Shown one piece after another: positions 1 through 6,501 of a DNA stretch of 8,028 bases (its first letter is position 1; each line of letters begins with the position of its first letter). This stretch comes from Chloroflexota bacterium. Its GTDB lineage: Bacteria > Chloroflexota > UBA5177 > JANWHV01. The notes under the pieces are model-generated. The model searched no databases. It saw only the letters and a program-made list of their open reading frames with translations, and was not told the origin of the DNA. The stretch is from assembly GCA_025450375.1 (NCBI GenBank), contig JANWHO010000350.1, positions 1 to 8,028 of the forward strand, given 5' to 3'. A program made the position numbers and the translations under genes.

Positions 1-1440
1 CGGCAACGCCTGCCCTAAAATCTGGCCCGCGATAGGCGCCGCCACCGTGCTTCCCTCGCCGCCCTCCTCCTTCAGCACCAGGACGGCCAGCCGCGGCTGC
101 TTGGCCGGCGCGTAGGCCATGAACCATGCATCCGGCTGTTGGTTTGCTCCGCCCAGCTGAGCCGTGCCGGTCTTCCCCGCCACCATCACGCCCGGTAGAC
201 GCGCCAGGTAGCCGGAGGCGCCCGGCCCGTTCACCGCCGTCATCATCGCCTGCCCTACCTGGGCCGCCACGGTGGGACTGACGGCTTGCTGCCACGCGGA
301 CGGCTGCGTATCCTGCAACACTTCACCGTTGGGGGCGCTAATCCTTTTCACCACGTATGGCCGCATGATCGTCCCCCCATTGGCGATCGCCTCGTCCACC
401 AACAGCAACTGGAGAGGCGTGGAGAGCACCCCGGCCTGGCCAAAGGCACTGGTGGCCAGATCATATTGATTGAATGTATTGGGATTCGTGGTCACCACGC
501 TGGTGGCGACCGGCAAATCGAACGGGATGTGCTGACCAAAGCCAAAACTGCCCGCGCCGTCGATCAGCTTCCGTGCCCCCATTCTCTGGCCAAGCACGGC
601 GAAGACGATATTATCGCTGTATTTGTAGGCGTCCTCAAGGGTGACCTGGTTCAGGCCCGGAGGGAGGTTATTGGCGCTCTGGGGCAGCATGGTTCCCTGG
701 ATGAACAGCGGCCCGGTGGCATTCTGGCCGGAGAAGAGGGTGCTCAAGGTAGCCGTACCGTTAGCCAGGGCAGCGGCCAGAGTGACTGTTTTGAACGTGG
801 ATCCAGGCGGGTAGCGGCCTTCCAGGGCCCGATTCAGGAGCGGGCTGTTCTCTCTCTGAAGCGCCGACCAATAGCCGGGTTGATCGATCTGGTTGGCGTC
901 GAAACTGGGCTTGCTCACCATGGCCAGAATCTCCCCGTTCCGCGGGTCCGCCACCAGCGCCACCCCCGGACCATTGCCCAACGCCGCGTCCGCGATGCGC
1001 TGGATGCGATCGTCGATGGTCAGCTGCACATTGTCGCCCAGCACCGGTTGATGCAGGAGGCGACGGAGCGAATTATCCAATGGTTGGTTGGCCGCCGCTC
1101 CGTTCAGATAATCGTTGTAGGCATTCTCCAGGCCGGAGTTATCGTACTGCTGGCTGTGATAGCCGATCAGGAGACTGAGCGAGGGGTCGATGAGGGTTCG
1201 GACCGGACTGCCGTCCTGGAACGTGGTACGCACCAGCACCGTGCTCCGCCGGTCGAGAATGTCGCCTCGATGCACGGCCTGCTGCTCGGCATAGAGGCGC
1301 GGGTCGTCGGGCCGGTTGATCAGGTTCGGAGCCCGGATCACCTGCCAATAGACCAACAACCCGGAGAGCATCAGATACGCGGCGACAAAGAACAGGCCGA
1401 GGCGGGCCAGGCGGGAGGCGGAGCGGTCGATCTCATTCAT
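1..1440 (-). CDS. pbpA: Class B penicillin-binding protein, PbpA-like (partial, C-terminus cut by window edge)
   Basis: Peptidoglycan DD-transpeptidase that cross-links stem peptides outside the membrane. 480 codons are visible and the frame is still open at base 1. A single membrane anchor spans about residues 12-34. A dimerisation-type region begins near RGDILDRR (58-65). The transpeptidase domain follows, with all three active-site motifs in order: STFK with Ser214 and Lys217, SDN at 275-277, and KTGT at 423-426. The visible C-terminus (AAPIAGQIL, 467-475) is the usual end of this domain, so probably only a short tail is missing. No PASTA repeats are seen, and the size fits actinobacterial PbpA rather than long PBP2/FtsI forms. 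The ATG at 1440-1438 overlaps the rodA stop by 8 nt (ATGAATGA) and has AGGA 9 nt upstream, so translational coupling is likely. It is the last visible gene of the fhaA-fhaB-rodA-pbpA operon and the expected partner of the SEDS protein encoded just upstream. The family is certain; the PbpA name rests on size and gene order. Confidence 0.95.
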   Translation of the reverse strand, partial: MNEIDRSASRLARLGLFFVAAYLMLSGLLVYWQVIRAPNLINRPDDPRLYAEQQAVHRGDILDRRSTVLVRTTFQDGSPVRTLIDPSLSLLIGYHSQQYDNSGLENAYNDYLNGAAANQPLDNSLRRLLHQPVLGDNVQLTIDDRIQRIADAALGNGPGVALVADPRNGEILAMVSKPSFDANQIDQPGYWSALQRENSPLLNRALEGRYPPGSTFKTVTLAAALANGTATLSTLFSGQNATGPLFIQGTMLPQSANNLPPGLNQVTLEDAYKYSDNIVFAVLGQRMGARKLIDGAGSFGFGQHIPFDLPVATSVVTTNPNTFNQYDLATSAFGQAGVLSTPLQLLLVDEAIANGGTIMRPYVVKRISAPNGEVLQDTQPSAWQQAVSPTVAAQVGQAMMTAVNGPGASGYLARLPGVMVAGKTGTAQLGGANQQPDAWFMAYAPAKQPRLAVLVLKEEGGEGSTVAAPIAGQILGQALP

Positions 1441-2722
1441 GGGCGCTGATCCTGAGGAGCAAGCCGATAATGACGAAGTTTGCCAGCAGCGAGCTGCCGC
1501 CGTAACTCATGAAGGGAAGGGTAACCCCGGTCAGCGGCATCAGACGGAGGTTGCCGCCCACGATCACCAATGCCTGAATGGCGAGGGTGCTGGTCAGCCC
1601 CACGGCCAGCAACCGCTCGAATGGGTCGCGGGCCAGGGCGGCGATCCGTAAGCCGCGGAAGGCGAAGACCAGAAAGAGGCCCAGCACGGCCATCCCGCCG
1701 CCCAGTCCCCATTCCTCCCCCACGCTGGTAAAGATGAAGTCGGTATTGGCCACCGGCACGAACCCAGGATGCCCCTGGCCCAAACCGCTCCCCACGATGC
1801 CCCCGTTGGCCAGGGCGATCAGCCCCTGCACCACCTGGTACGCCTGATCATGGGCGTAACGCCAGGGATTGAGCCAGATGTCGGCCCGCTGCCGCACATG
1901 CGGAAAAAGACGGAAGGCCAGAACCACCCCAACCAGAAAGACGGCGATCCCGATCCAGAGATAGGACCGCCGCTCGCTGGCCACGTAAAGCATGGCGAGA
2001 AATATCCCGAAGAAGAGCAGCGCGCTCCCCAGATCGTTCTGAAAGGTAAGCAGTAAGAGGGACAGGAGCCAGGTGAGGAAGAGGGGGCCGAGGTACTGGA
2101 TCGGAGGCAGCCGGAGGCGGCCCAGGCGGAACTCGGCCAGCGACAGCACTTCCCGCTTCTCCTCCAGATAGGCGGCATAGAAGATGACCACCAGAACCTT
2201 GAGAATCTCCACCGGCTGGAAGTAGACCCCGTGGAATCCGAACCAGCGCCGGTAAGGCCCTCCCGTAATGTCCACGCCAAAACGGATAGTGCCGAGAATG
2301 AGGAGGAAACCGGCCACGGCCGCCGTGTATTTATAGCGCTTAAGGTTCTCCAGGCGGGGCACCAGGGTGATGGTAGCCATCAAGACGAAGAGGCCGGCCG
2401 CCAGCCACACAACCTGCCGGTCGGCCGAGGAGGCGTAGAGGGCCGTGGTGCTGAGGCGGCGGATCGATAGGAGGCCAATCGCCGTCAACAAGGCAACCAC
2501 CGGCAGCAGTACCTGATCGGCGGTGGGGAGGCGGAAACTGAGGAAGAGGCTGGCCAGGGCGTAGAGCCCGAACAGGAGCGCCAATTCCTGAATTGTATGC
2601 GCCGGAGCCAGGCTGGGCACGTTGACGATCAGCAGCCAGCCGCCAACCGCCAGCACGGCCCCCACGAAGAGGAGGAGGCGGTATTCGTAGCCGCGGGCCC
2701 GAACCAGGGACGCGAACGCCAC
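1433..2722 (-). CDS. rodA: SEDS-family peptidoglycan glycosyltransferase, RodA/FtsW type
   Basis: Polytopic membrane glycosyltransferase that polymerises lipid II glycan strands with a class B PBP partner. The 429-residue product has about eleven to twelve hydrophobic segments. Family marks, numbered from the GTG start, are QNDLGSALLFF with the expected catalytic Asp230, TDFIFTSVGEEWG at 327-339, and the SEDS signature from Asn391 through PFMSYGGSS (403-411). Additional N-terminal helices (about 15-34, 46-62 and 71-87, including TADQVLLPVVALL) resemble the longer actinobacterial RodA proteins. The reading frame stays open upstream to 2860, but that stretch is antiparallel-free overlap with fhaB in another frame and looks unlike a SEDS N-terminus. 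The likely starts are GTG at 2722, two bases after the fhaB stop, or TTG at 2728 overlapping it. No strong Shine-Dalgarno is present, so coupled re-initiation is probable. The pairing with a downstream pbp gene suggests elongation (RodA) rather than division (FtsW), but the two are hard to separate by sequence alone. Confidence 0.94.
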   Translation of the reverse strand: MAFASLVRARGYEYRLLLFVGAVLAVGGWLLIVNVPSLAPAHTIQELALLFGLYALASLFLSFRLPTADQVLLPVVALLTAIGLLSIRRLSTTALYASSADRQVVWLAAGLFVLMATITLVPRLENLKRYKYTAAVAGFLLILGTIRFGVDITGGPYRRWFGFHGVYFQPVEILKVLVVIFYAAYLEEKREVLSLAEFRLGRLRLPPIQYLGPLFLTWLLSLLLLTFQNDLGSALLFFGIFLAMLYVASERRSYLWIGIAVFLVGVVLAFRLFPHVRQRADIWLNPWRYAHDQAYQVVQGLIALANGGIVGSGLGQGHPGFVPVANTDFIFTSVGEEWGLGGGMAVLGLFLVFAFRGLRIAALARDPFERLLAVGLTSTLAIQALVIVGGNLRLMPLTGVTLPFMSYGGSSLLANFVIIGLLLRISAHE

Positions 2723-2724
2723 GG

Positions 2725-3186
2725 TCAATGGTCCAGCACGAAACGAAGCTTCAATCGCCCCACATCGAGAATGTCCCCGGATTTTAGGGGCATGGTGCCG
2801 CGGAGACGCGTCCCGTTCAGGTGCGTGCCGTTGGTGGCGTTGAGGTCTTGCGCCGCCCATCCGGTGGGCCCGCTCACGATACGTAGATGCTGTCCGGAGA
2901 CAAAATCGTCATCCACCAGGATGTCGCTTGCCGGTTCGCGGCCCAGCAAGGTGGGATTCCGGAGGCGAAACTGTTGACCGGCCTGAAAGGTGGTCTTCCC
3001 AGCCGAGAGCACCACCAGCTGGGCGATCGCGCCGGGCTGGCCGGGACCGCCGAGCGCGGGCGTGGCCGGGGATGAAGCGGCGGCCCGGAGATCCCGATAC
3101 ATGATGCGCACCACCTGTGCCAGAAACAGGTAGAGAAGGGCGACCAGAATAAGGCGGAACAGCAAGACGACGACGGCAAAGCTCAC
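2725..3186 (-). CDS. fhaB: Membrane-anchored FHA-domain protein, FhaB-like
   Basis: Small phosphothreonine-binding adaptor of 153 residues. It has one N-terminal membrane helix (about 4-28), a short Ala/Pro/Gly linker, and a C-terminal FHA domain from about residue 58 to the end. All FHA recognition residues are visible: Gly82-Arg83, Ser97 and His100 in SGQH, Asn119-Gly120-Thr121, and Asn124-Gly125. The architecture and length match mycobacterial FhaB/FipA (about 155 residues), which reads phosphorylation by Ser/Thr kinases at the division and growth machinery. The start is GTG at 3186, overlapping the fhaA stop in GTGA, with no separate ribosome binding site, so translation probably depends on fhaA. 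It is followed directly by rodA. In Actinobacteria a PP2C phosphatase gene usually sits between these two; here there is no room for one. Confidence 0.92.
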   Translation of the reverse strand: MSFAVVVLLFRLILVALLYLFLAQVVRIMYRDLRAAASSPATPALGGPGQPGAIAQLVVLSAGKTTFQAGQQFRLRNPTLLGREPASDILVDDDFVSGQHLRIVSGPTGWAAQDLNATNGTHLNGTRLRGTMPLKSGDILDVGRLKLRFVLDH

Positions 3187-3944
3187 CGTTTGGGCATATC
3201 CAGAAAGAACTTCATTTCAAGCCCGCCCAATGAAAGCGTGTCCCCGTTCACCACCGCGTGTTGCTTGATCTGCCGTCCATTAACAAAGGTGCCGTTCGTG
3301 CTGGCCAGATCGGTAATCTCCCAGCCGCGCGGCCCGCGGCTCAGGCGGGCATGGTGACGGGACACCCGCGTATCCTCGACCACCACATCGTTATCCAGCC
3401 CGCGACCCATGCTCGCGACATCGTGATCCAGGAAGCAGGAAGCGCCCTGCAGATCGATGCGAGCCCGTTCGGGGGTCGCGGGCCGGCGGATCGGGGGCGC
3501 CGTGAGCGGAAGGTCGGGGGCGGGCATCAGTTGAGTCGGAGCCAGGGGCGTGGTGCCGGCGGACCACTCCTCGCCTACATCCTCCATCCGCACCGTGATG
3601 CGCAAGCCCCCGGCCCGGAGCGACTCGTCGCGTACCAGGGTCACATTGGCCTCGCCGGGAAGGGTATAGTGGTGCTCCGCCGCGTAATCGGTGAGATAGG
3701 TGGCCATCTCGCGCTGGAGGGTAGCCTGAATGGGAGCGAAGTGATCGAAATCGTCGGCACTGAGGGCGGCGGTGTAATAATTGGGTACCAGCACCCGGTT
3801 GATAGCCACCGTGCGTTGGGTCTCCATCTCCCGCGAGAGCTTTTTGGCTACCTCAATCGGCTGCATGCGCGTCCGCAACAGGCGGGCAAAGCCCCGTTCC
3901 ACCAACGACTCCATTATGGTCTCGAAGCGCGTGATTGCCTTCAC
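3183..3944 (-). CDS. fhaA: FhaA-like protein: DUF3662 (FhaA_N) domain plus C-terminal FHA domain
   Basis: Cytoplasmic phosphothreonine reader linked in Actinobacteria to control of peptidoglycan synthesis by kinase PknB and the MviN flippase. From the GTG at 3944 the product has 253 residues. It comprises an N-terminal FhaA_N domain (about 1-120, with SLVERGFARLLRTRMQPIEV characteristic), a Pro-rich linker (about 125-163) and a C-terminal FHA domain (about 163-253). FHA residues visible are Gly180-Arg181, Ser195, His198, Asn217-Gly218-Thr219 and Asn222-Gly223. The frame is open up to an ATG at 4118. GTG 3944 is preferred because GGAG stands 7 nt before it and the conserved domain begins immediately after it. 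The extra 58 codons would be Pro-rich, lack a ribosome binding site and run through the probable divergent promoter region. It is the first gene of the operon. The protein lacks the very long low-complexity linker of the mycobacterial homologue. The family is certain; the start is fairly certain. Confidence 0.92.
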   Translation of the reverse strand: MKAITRFETIMESLVERGFARLLRTRMQPIEVAKKLSREMETQRTVAINRVLVPNYYTAALSADDFDHFAPIQATLQREMATYLTDYAAEHHYTLPGEANVTLVRDESLRAGGLRITVRMEDVGEEWSAGTTPLAPTQLMPAPDLPLTAPPIRRPATPERARIDLQGASCFLDHDVASMGRGLDNDVVVEDTRVSRHHARLSRGPRGWEITDLASTNGTFVNGRQIKQHAVVNGDTLSLGGLEMKFFLDMPKR

Positions 3945-4119
3945 GATCCCGCTCCGAACTGAATCAGCCGGCCCTGGAGCCGGATAGTCCATCCTCATCC
4001 CACCCGCCGGTGCCGCGCCCCGAGGCGACCGGTCCGAGTAGGTCCGCTTTACAGTATAGGGTGGATTGGGATTCGGCATCGTCCAAGCCGGTATACTGAC
4101 CGCTGGAGGGTAATCCATC
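3945..4119. promoter_or_regulatory. Divergent intergenic region between fhaA and dedA with paired TATACT boxes
   Basis: This gap separates two outward-facing transcription units. It contains TATACT on the minus strand (4058-4053, pointing at fhaA) and TATACT on the plus strand (4097 end, 4092 start, pointing at dedA). Together with an adjoining base they form a perfect 7-bp inverted repeat, CAGTATA and TATACTG. Each matches the sigma-70 -10 consensus at five of six bases. The best -35 candidates are TTGGAC on the minus strand (4086-4081, 22-bp spacer) and TTGGGA on the plus strand (4066-4071, 20-bp spacer). Both spacers are longer than ideal, so the promoter assignment is tentative. The dedA ribosome binding site GGAGGG lies at 4105-4110. 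Confidence 0.35.
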
Positions 4120-4740
4120 TTGGAAACGTTTGTAAATCATCTGTATAGCAACTTCGGCTACGTCGGCATCCTGATCGCCATGGCGATTGAAAGCTGTTGC
4201 ATCCCCTTGCCCAGCGAGATCATCATGCCCCTTGCCGGGTTCATGACCGTCGCGGCGGCCGGGCATCAGGCCAAGTTCAATCTGTTTGGGGTCACCGTGG
4301 TAGGGGCGCTTGGTTGCCTGGTGGGCTCGATTATCGCCTATTGGATCGGCTATAGCGGGGGACGGGATTTGATGCTCCGCTACGGCAAATACGTGCTGAT
4401 CTCTCGCCGCGACGCCGAACGCGCCGATGCCTTTTTCGCCAAACGCGGCGACATCACTGTATTTGTCAGTCGTCTGTTGCCGGTGGTCCGCACCTTCATC
4501 TCGCTCCCAGCGGGGATGATGCGCATGCGCTTTGGCCATTTCGTGGTACTTACCTTCCTTGGCTCGTTACCGTGGTGCCTCCTTCTGGCCTACATAGGCC
4601 AGCAACTGGGCGTACACTGGCATGATGTGGGAACCTGGATCCATAGGTTCGACGTGTTGATTATTCTGGTCGTGGTGGTCCTGGCCGCGCTCTACGTGTG
4701 GAGACATATTCACGGGAGCCGGACAGCGGAGGCGGTATGA
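4120..4740 (+). CDS. DedA-family (SNARE-associated/VTT domain) integral membrane protein
   Basis: DedA proteins are multi-pass inner-membrane proteins implicated in lipid (undecaprenyl phosphate or phospholipid) translocation and membrane homeostasis. The 206-residue product has the family's usual length. Hydrophobic stretches lie near 13-45, 56-79, 113-130, 140-163 and 176-194. The N-terminal re-entrant motif is present as CIPLPSEIIMPLAG with conserved Glu33. The second motif, FVSRLLPVVRTFISLPAG, carries Arg118 and Arg124 with the spacing of the two essential arginines of E. coli YqjA. The second acidic residue important in YqjA has no obvious equivalent. The start is TTG at 4120, supported by GGAGGG 9 nt upstream; no ATG precedes the first conserved segment. 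It lies divergent from the fhaA envelope operon and 21 nt before the peroxiredoxin gene, with which it is probably co-transcribed. The substrate cannot be told from sequence. Confidence 0.93.
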   Translation: METFVNHLYSNFGYVGILIAMAIESCCIPLPSEIIMPLAGFMTVAAAGHQAKFNLFGVTVVGALGCLVGSIIAYWIGYSGGRDLMLRYGKYVLISRRDAERADAFFAKRGDITVFVSRLLPVVRTFISLPAGMMRMRFGHFVVLTFLGSLPWCLLLAYIGQQLGVHWHDVGTWIHRFDVLIILVVVVLAALYVWRHIHGSRTAEAV

Positions 4741-4761
4741 TCAAGGAAATCGAGGTGTGGC

Positions 4762-5247
4762 ATGAATAGCGAGAAGCCAACTCAGCCGCCGGTGGGCGTC
4801 CCAGCGCCTGGATTCAGTCTGGCCGCCACCGGCGGGAGGACGCTCAGCCTGGCGGACTACCGTGGCAAGCAAGCAGTGGTCCTCTATTTTTACCCCAAGG
4901 ACGACACTCCGGGCTGCACCAAGGAGGCATGCGCCTTCCGCGATCTGGAGGGTCAGTTCGCCGATGCCGGCGCGGCTATTCTGGGCGTGAGCACCGATCC
5001 GGTGGACTCGCATGAAGCCTTCGCCCGCAAGTTCAGCCTCGGTTTCCCCCTCCTCGCCGATCCAGACGCGGCGGTAGCCACCGCCTACGGCGCCTACGGA
5101 ACCAAGAATCTGTACGGGAAAATCTCCGAGGGCGTGCTGCGTACCACCTTCGTGATCGACCGGGAGGGCGTGATCCGGAAGGTTTATCCGAACGTCAAGG
5201 TGGATCAGCACGCGGATGATGTCCTTGCCTTCCTGGGCACATTATAG
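4762..5247 (+). CDS. bcp: Thioredoxin-dependent peroxiredoxin, BCP/PrxQ family
   Basis: Cytoplasmic thiol peroxidase that reduces hydrogen peroxide and organic hydroperoxides using thioredoxin-type donors. The 161-residue product is full length for the family. The active-site block is YFYPKDDTPGCTKEACAFRD: the PxxxTxxC motif is Pro45, Thr49 and peroxidatic Cys52, and Cys57 five residues later is the resolving cysteine typical of the PrxQ subgroup. The conserved active-site arginine is likely Arg127 in LRTTFVID. The thioredoxin fold is evident from the alternating strands VVLYFYP, AILGVST, FPLLADP and TFVIDREG. The ATG at 4762 follows GAGG by 6 nt, so this start is secure. The gene sits 21 nt downstream of dedA on the same strand with no terminator between them. 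No clear terminator follows it. Confidence 0.95.
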   Translation: MNSEKPTQPPVGVPAPGFSLAATGGRTLSLADYRGKQAVVLYFYPKDDTPGCTKEACAFRDLEGQFADAGAAILGVSTDPVDSHEAFARKFSLGFPLLADPDAAVATAYGAYGTKNLYGKISEGVLRTTFVIDREGVIRKVYPNVKVDQHADDVLAFLGTL

Positions 5248-5341
5248 GAACTGGTCCACGATCCCCATTGGTGGCGGTGGAACTGGGCTGCCCGTACATC
5301 TCCTTCGCGCTTAATAGGCATGTGCTTGGGCGGCCTTGAGC

Positions 5342-6280
5342 ATGAGAAAGCCGGATGTCGATCTTCAGGCACTCCGGCGGCTTGTCGTGCGCATCTTTCC
5401 CGCCCGTGATGTCGCAATAGAGCGCGTGGCGGAGGGAACCTCCACGCAGGTCTACCGGCTCCTGATAGGCGAGGAGGTGTACTATCTACGGGTCGCGGAG
5501 GAAGCAACCGCGAGCCTGGCGCCGGAGGCGTCGGTCCACCAAGTACTGTTTGCCCGCGGGGTGAGCGTGCCGGCGGCCGTTCACTTCGAGCCGTTCGACG
5601 AATGCCTACAGCGGTCGCTGTTGGTAACCACGGAGATTCGCGGGGAATCGGTACGGCACGTCCCGGCCAACGCGACTCGCGAGGAAGTGCTGAGGGCGGC
5701 GGGACGGGATCTGGCCGAGATCAACCGCATCCCCGTCGATGGATTCGGCTGGATCACGCGCGATGGCGGCTCCCGCGCGCGGTTGGAGGCCGCGTATCCC
5801 ACCAACCGATCCTTTATGCTGGACCAGCTTGACGACCGACTCGATCAGCTTCGAGACGGGATCCTTACCCGACCCGAGGTTGGCCGCATCCGGGCAATCA
5901 TCGCCGATCGCAATTCATGGCTCGACGCCGACCATGCCTATCTCGCGCACGGCGACTTCGACCTCACCCATATCTATCAAAGAAACGGGCAGTACACGGG
6001 GATCATCGACTTTGGCGAGATTCGCGGAACGGCGCCGCTCTATGATCTGGGGCACTTCCAGCTTCACGATGGAGAAACCGTACCCGAGCGGTTACTTCCT
6101 TCTCTCCTGGATGGGTATCGCGAGGTCGCGGACCTTCCGGAGGACTACGAGCAGCGAATCAGTTTCGCGAGTCTGCTCATCGGGATTGGCGCCCTGGCCC
6201 GAAGTCTCCGCCATGGTCCCACGGACTACTCGCATTATTTGACACAGGCGATTCGTGCTGCCATGGCGGCGCTGGGATGA
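5342..6280 (+). CDS. Aminoglycoside phosphotransferase (APH)-fold small-molecule kinase, substrate unknown
   Basis: A kinase-like phosphotransferase of 312 residues related to aminoglycoside, macrolide and choline kinases. The N-lobe holds a nucleotide-binding turn (VAEGTSTQVYRL, about 30-41) and the strand VYYLRV. The C-lobe has the catalytic loop LAHGDFDLTHI (Asp205 as base) and the metal-binding IIDFGEI (Asp223). It then has the RGTAPLYDLGHF segment usual in the family, where GDPxxDLA is the more common form. In the catalytic loop, the usual HGDxxxxN asparagine is replaced by histidine, a variant also seen in Mph macrolide kinases and other family members. No specific resistance function can be assigned. 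ATG 5342 is chosen because it lies at the head of the first amphipathic helix. TTG at 5336 in the same frame is possible, and neither has a strong ribosome binding site. It stands alone, 94 nt after bcp, and ends convergent to the Uma2 gene. Confidence 0.86.
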   Translation: MRKPDVDLQALRRLVVRIFPARDVAIERVAEGTSTQVYRLLIGEEVYYLRVAEEATASLAPEASVHQVLFARGVSVPAAVHFEPFDECLQRSLLVTTEIRGESVRHVPANATREEVLRAAGRDLAEINRIPVDGFGWITRDGGSRARLEAAYPTNRSFMLDQLDDRLDQLRDGILTRPEVGRIRAIIADRNSWLDADHAYLAHGDFDLTHIYQRNGQYTGIIDFGEIRGTAPLYDLGHFQLHDGETVPERLLPSLLDGYREVADLPEDYEQRISFASLLIGIGALARSLRHGPTDYSHYLTQAIRAAMAALG

Positions 6281-6283
6281 TCC

Positions 6284-6459
6284 CTCGTCATTACCCACAT
6301 TTTTCTCTCCCAAGGCATGTGGGCGGTAAGCGGTCGGGTAGGGGCGCACAGCGGTGAGCCCTGGGCCGAACCGCCAAGCCAAGCGGGCGCACCGCTGTGC
6401 GCCCCTACCAAAACACGACCCGATGCAGCGTACGAGTGTGATTTGTGGGTAATGATGAG
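6284..6459. repeat. Outer inverted repeat of a 176-bp MITE-like or terminator-like structure
   Basis: The arms at 6284-6299 and 6444-6459 are reverse complements at 15 of 16 positions (core TCATTACCCACA facing TGTGGGTAATGA). They enclose the GGTAGGGGCG palindrome nearly centrally. The interval lies wholly in the gap between the convergent APH-like and Uma2 genes and has no credible coding frame. The arrangement resembles a small non-autonomous element with terminal inverted repeats, but no target-site duplication is visible at the ends. It could equally be a long-range RNA structure serving both convergent transcripts. Confidence 0.55.
6337..6409. repeat. GTAGGGGCG-type palindromic repeat (perfect 20-bp arms)
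   Basis: Left arm 6337-6356 begins GGTAGGGGCGCACAGC and right arm 6390-6409 is its exact reverse complement, ending GCGCCCCTACC. The 33-nt centre can pair further (GCCC 6358-6361 with GGGC 6385-6388) after one A/G mismatch. Stem-loops starting GTAGGGGCG occur as dispersed intergenic repeats in various environmental bacteria, as I recall from Chloroflexota and Cyanobacteria. Whether this copy belongs to such a family in this genome cannot be seen from one window. No T-run follows either arm, so it is not a standard intrinsic terminator. Confidence 0.85.
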
Positions 6460-6501
6460 ACACGCCATCTGGCAGCGTGCGGCGGCTCCTTCGTTGCGAG
6501 G

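Noticed and set aside
286..1449. Long plus-strand open frame (387 codons) opposite the PBP gene
   Set aside because: The minus strand encodes a class B PBP with all three catalytic motifs in one frame. The plus-strand product has no recognisable domain and is a GC-rich antisense shadow.
2723..2860. Upstream extension of the rodA frame to an ATG at 2860
   Set aside because: It would overlap the conserved FHA core of fhaB in another frame. The extra residues are Arg/His-rich and unlike any SEDS N-terminus, and starts near the fhaB stop fit better.
3258..3962. Plus-strand open frame of 234 codons opposite fhaA
   Set aside because: It lies antisense to a well-supported DUF3662-FHA protein. The product is Gly/Arg/His-rich without family features.
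3964..4539. Minus-strand open frame of 191 codons overlapping dedA and the divergent gap
   Set aside because: It is antisense to the clear DedA protein, and its charged low-complexity product has no domain.
4741..5211. Minus-strand open frame of 156 codons opposite bcp
   Set aside because: It is antisense to a full-length PrxQ peroxiredoxin with intact active site.
5248..5341. Terminator or promoter between bcp and the APH-like gene
   Set aside because: Only a 4-bp GGGC/GCCC hairpin and a short direct repeat GGAACTGG are visible. No T-run or convincing -35/-10 pair is present.
6337..6409. CRISPR array or tRNA as explanation for the palindromic repeat
   Set aside because: There is only one pair of arms in inverted, not direct, orientation and no spacer series. 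The fold does not resemble a tRNA cloverleaf.
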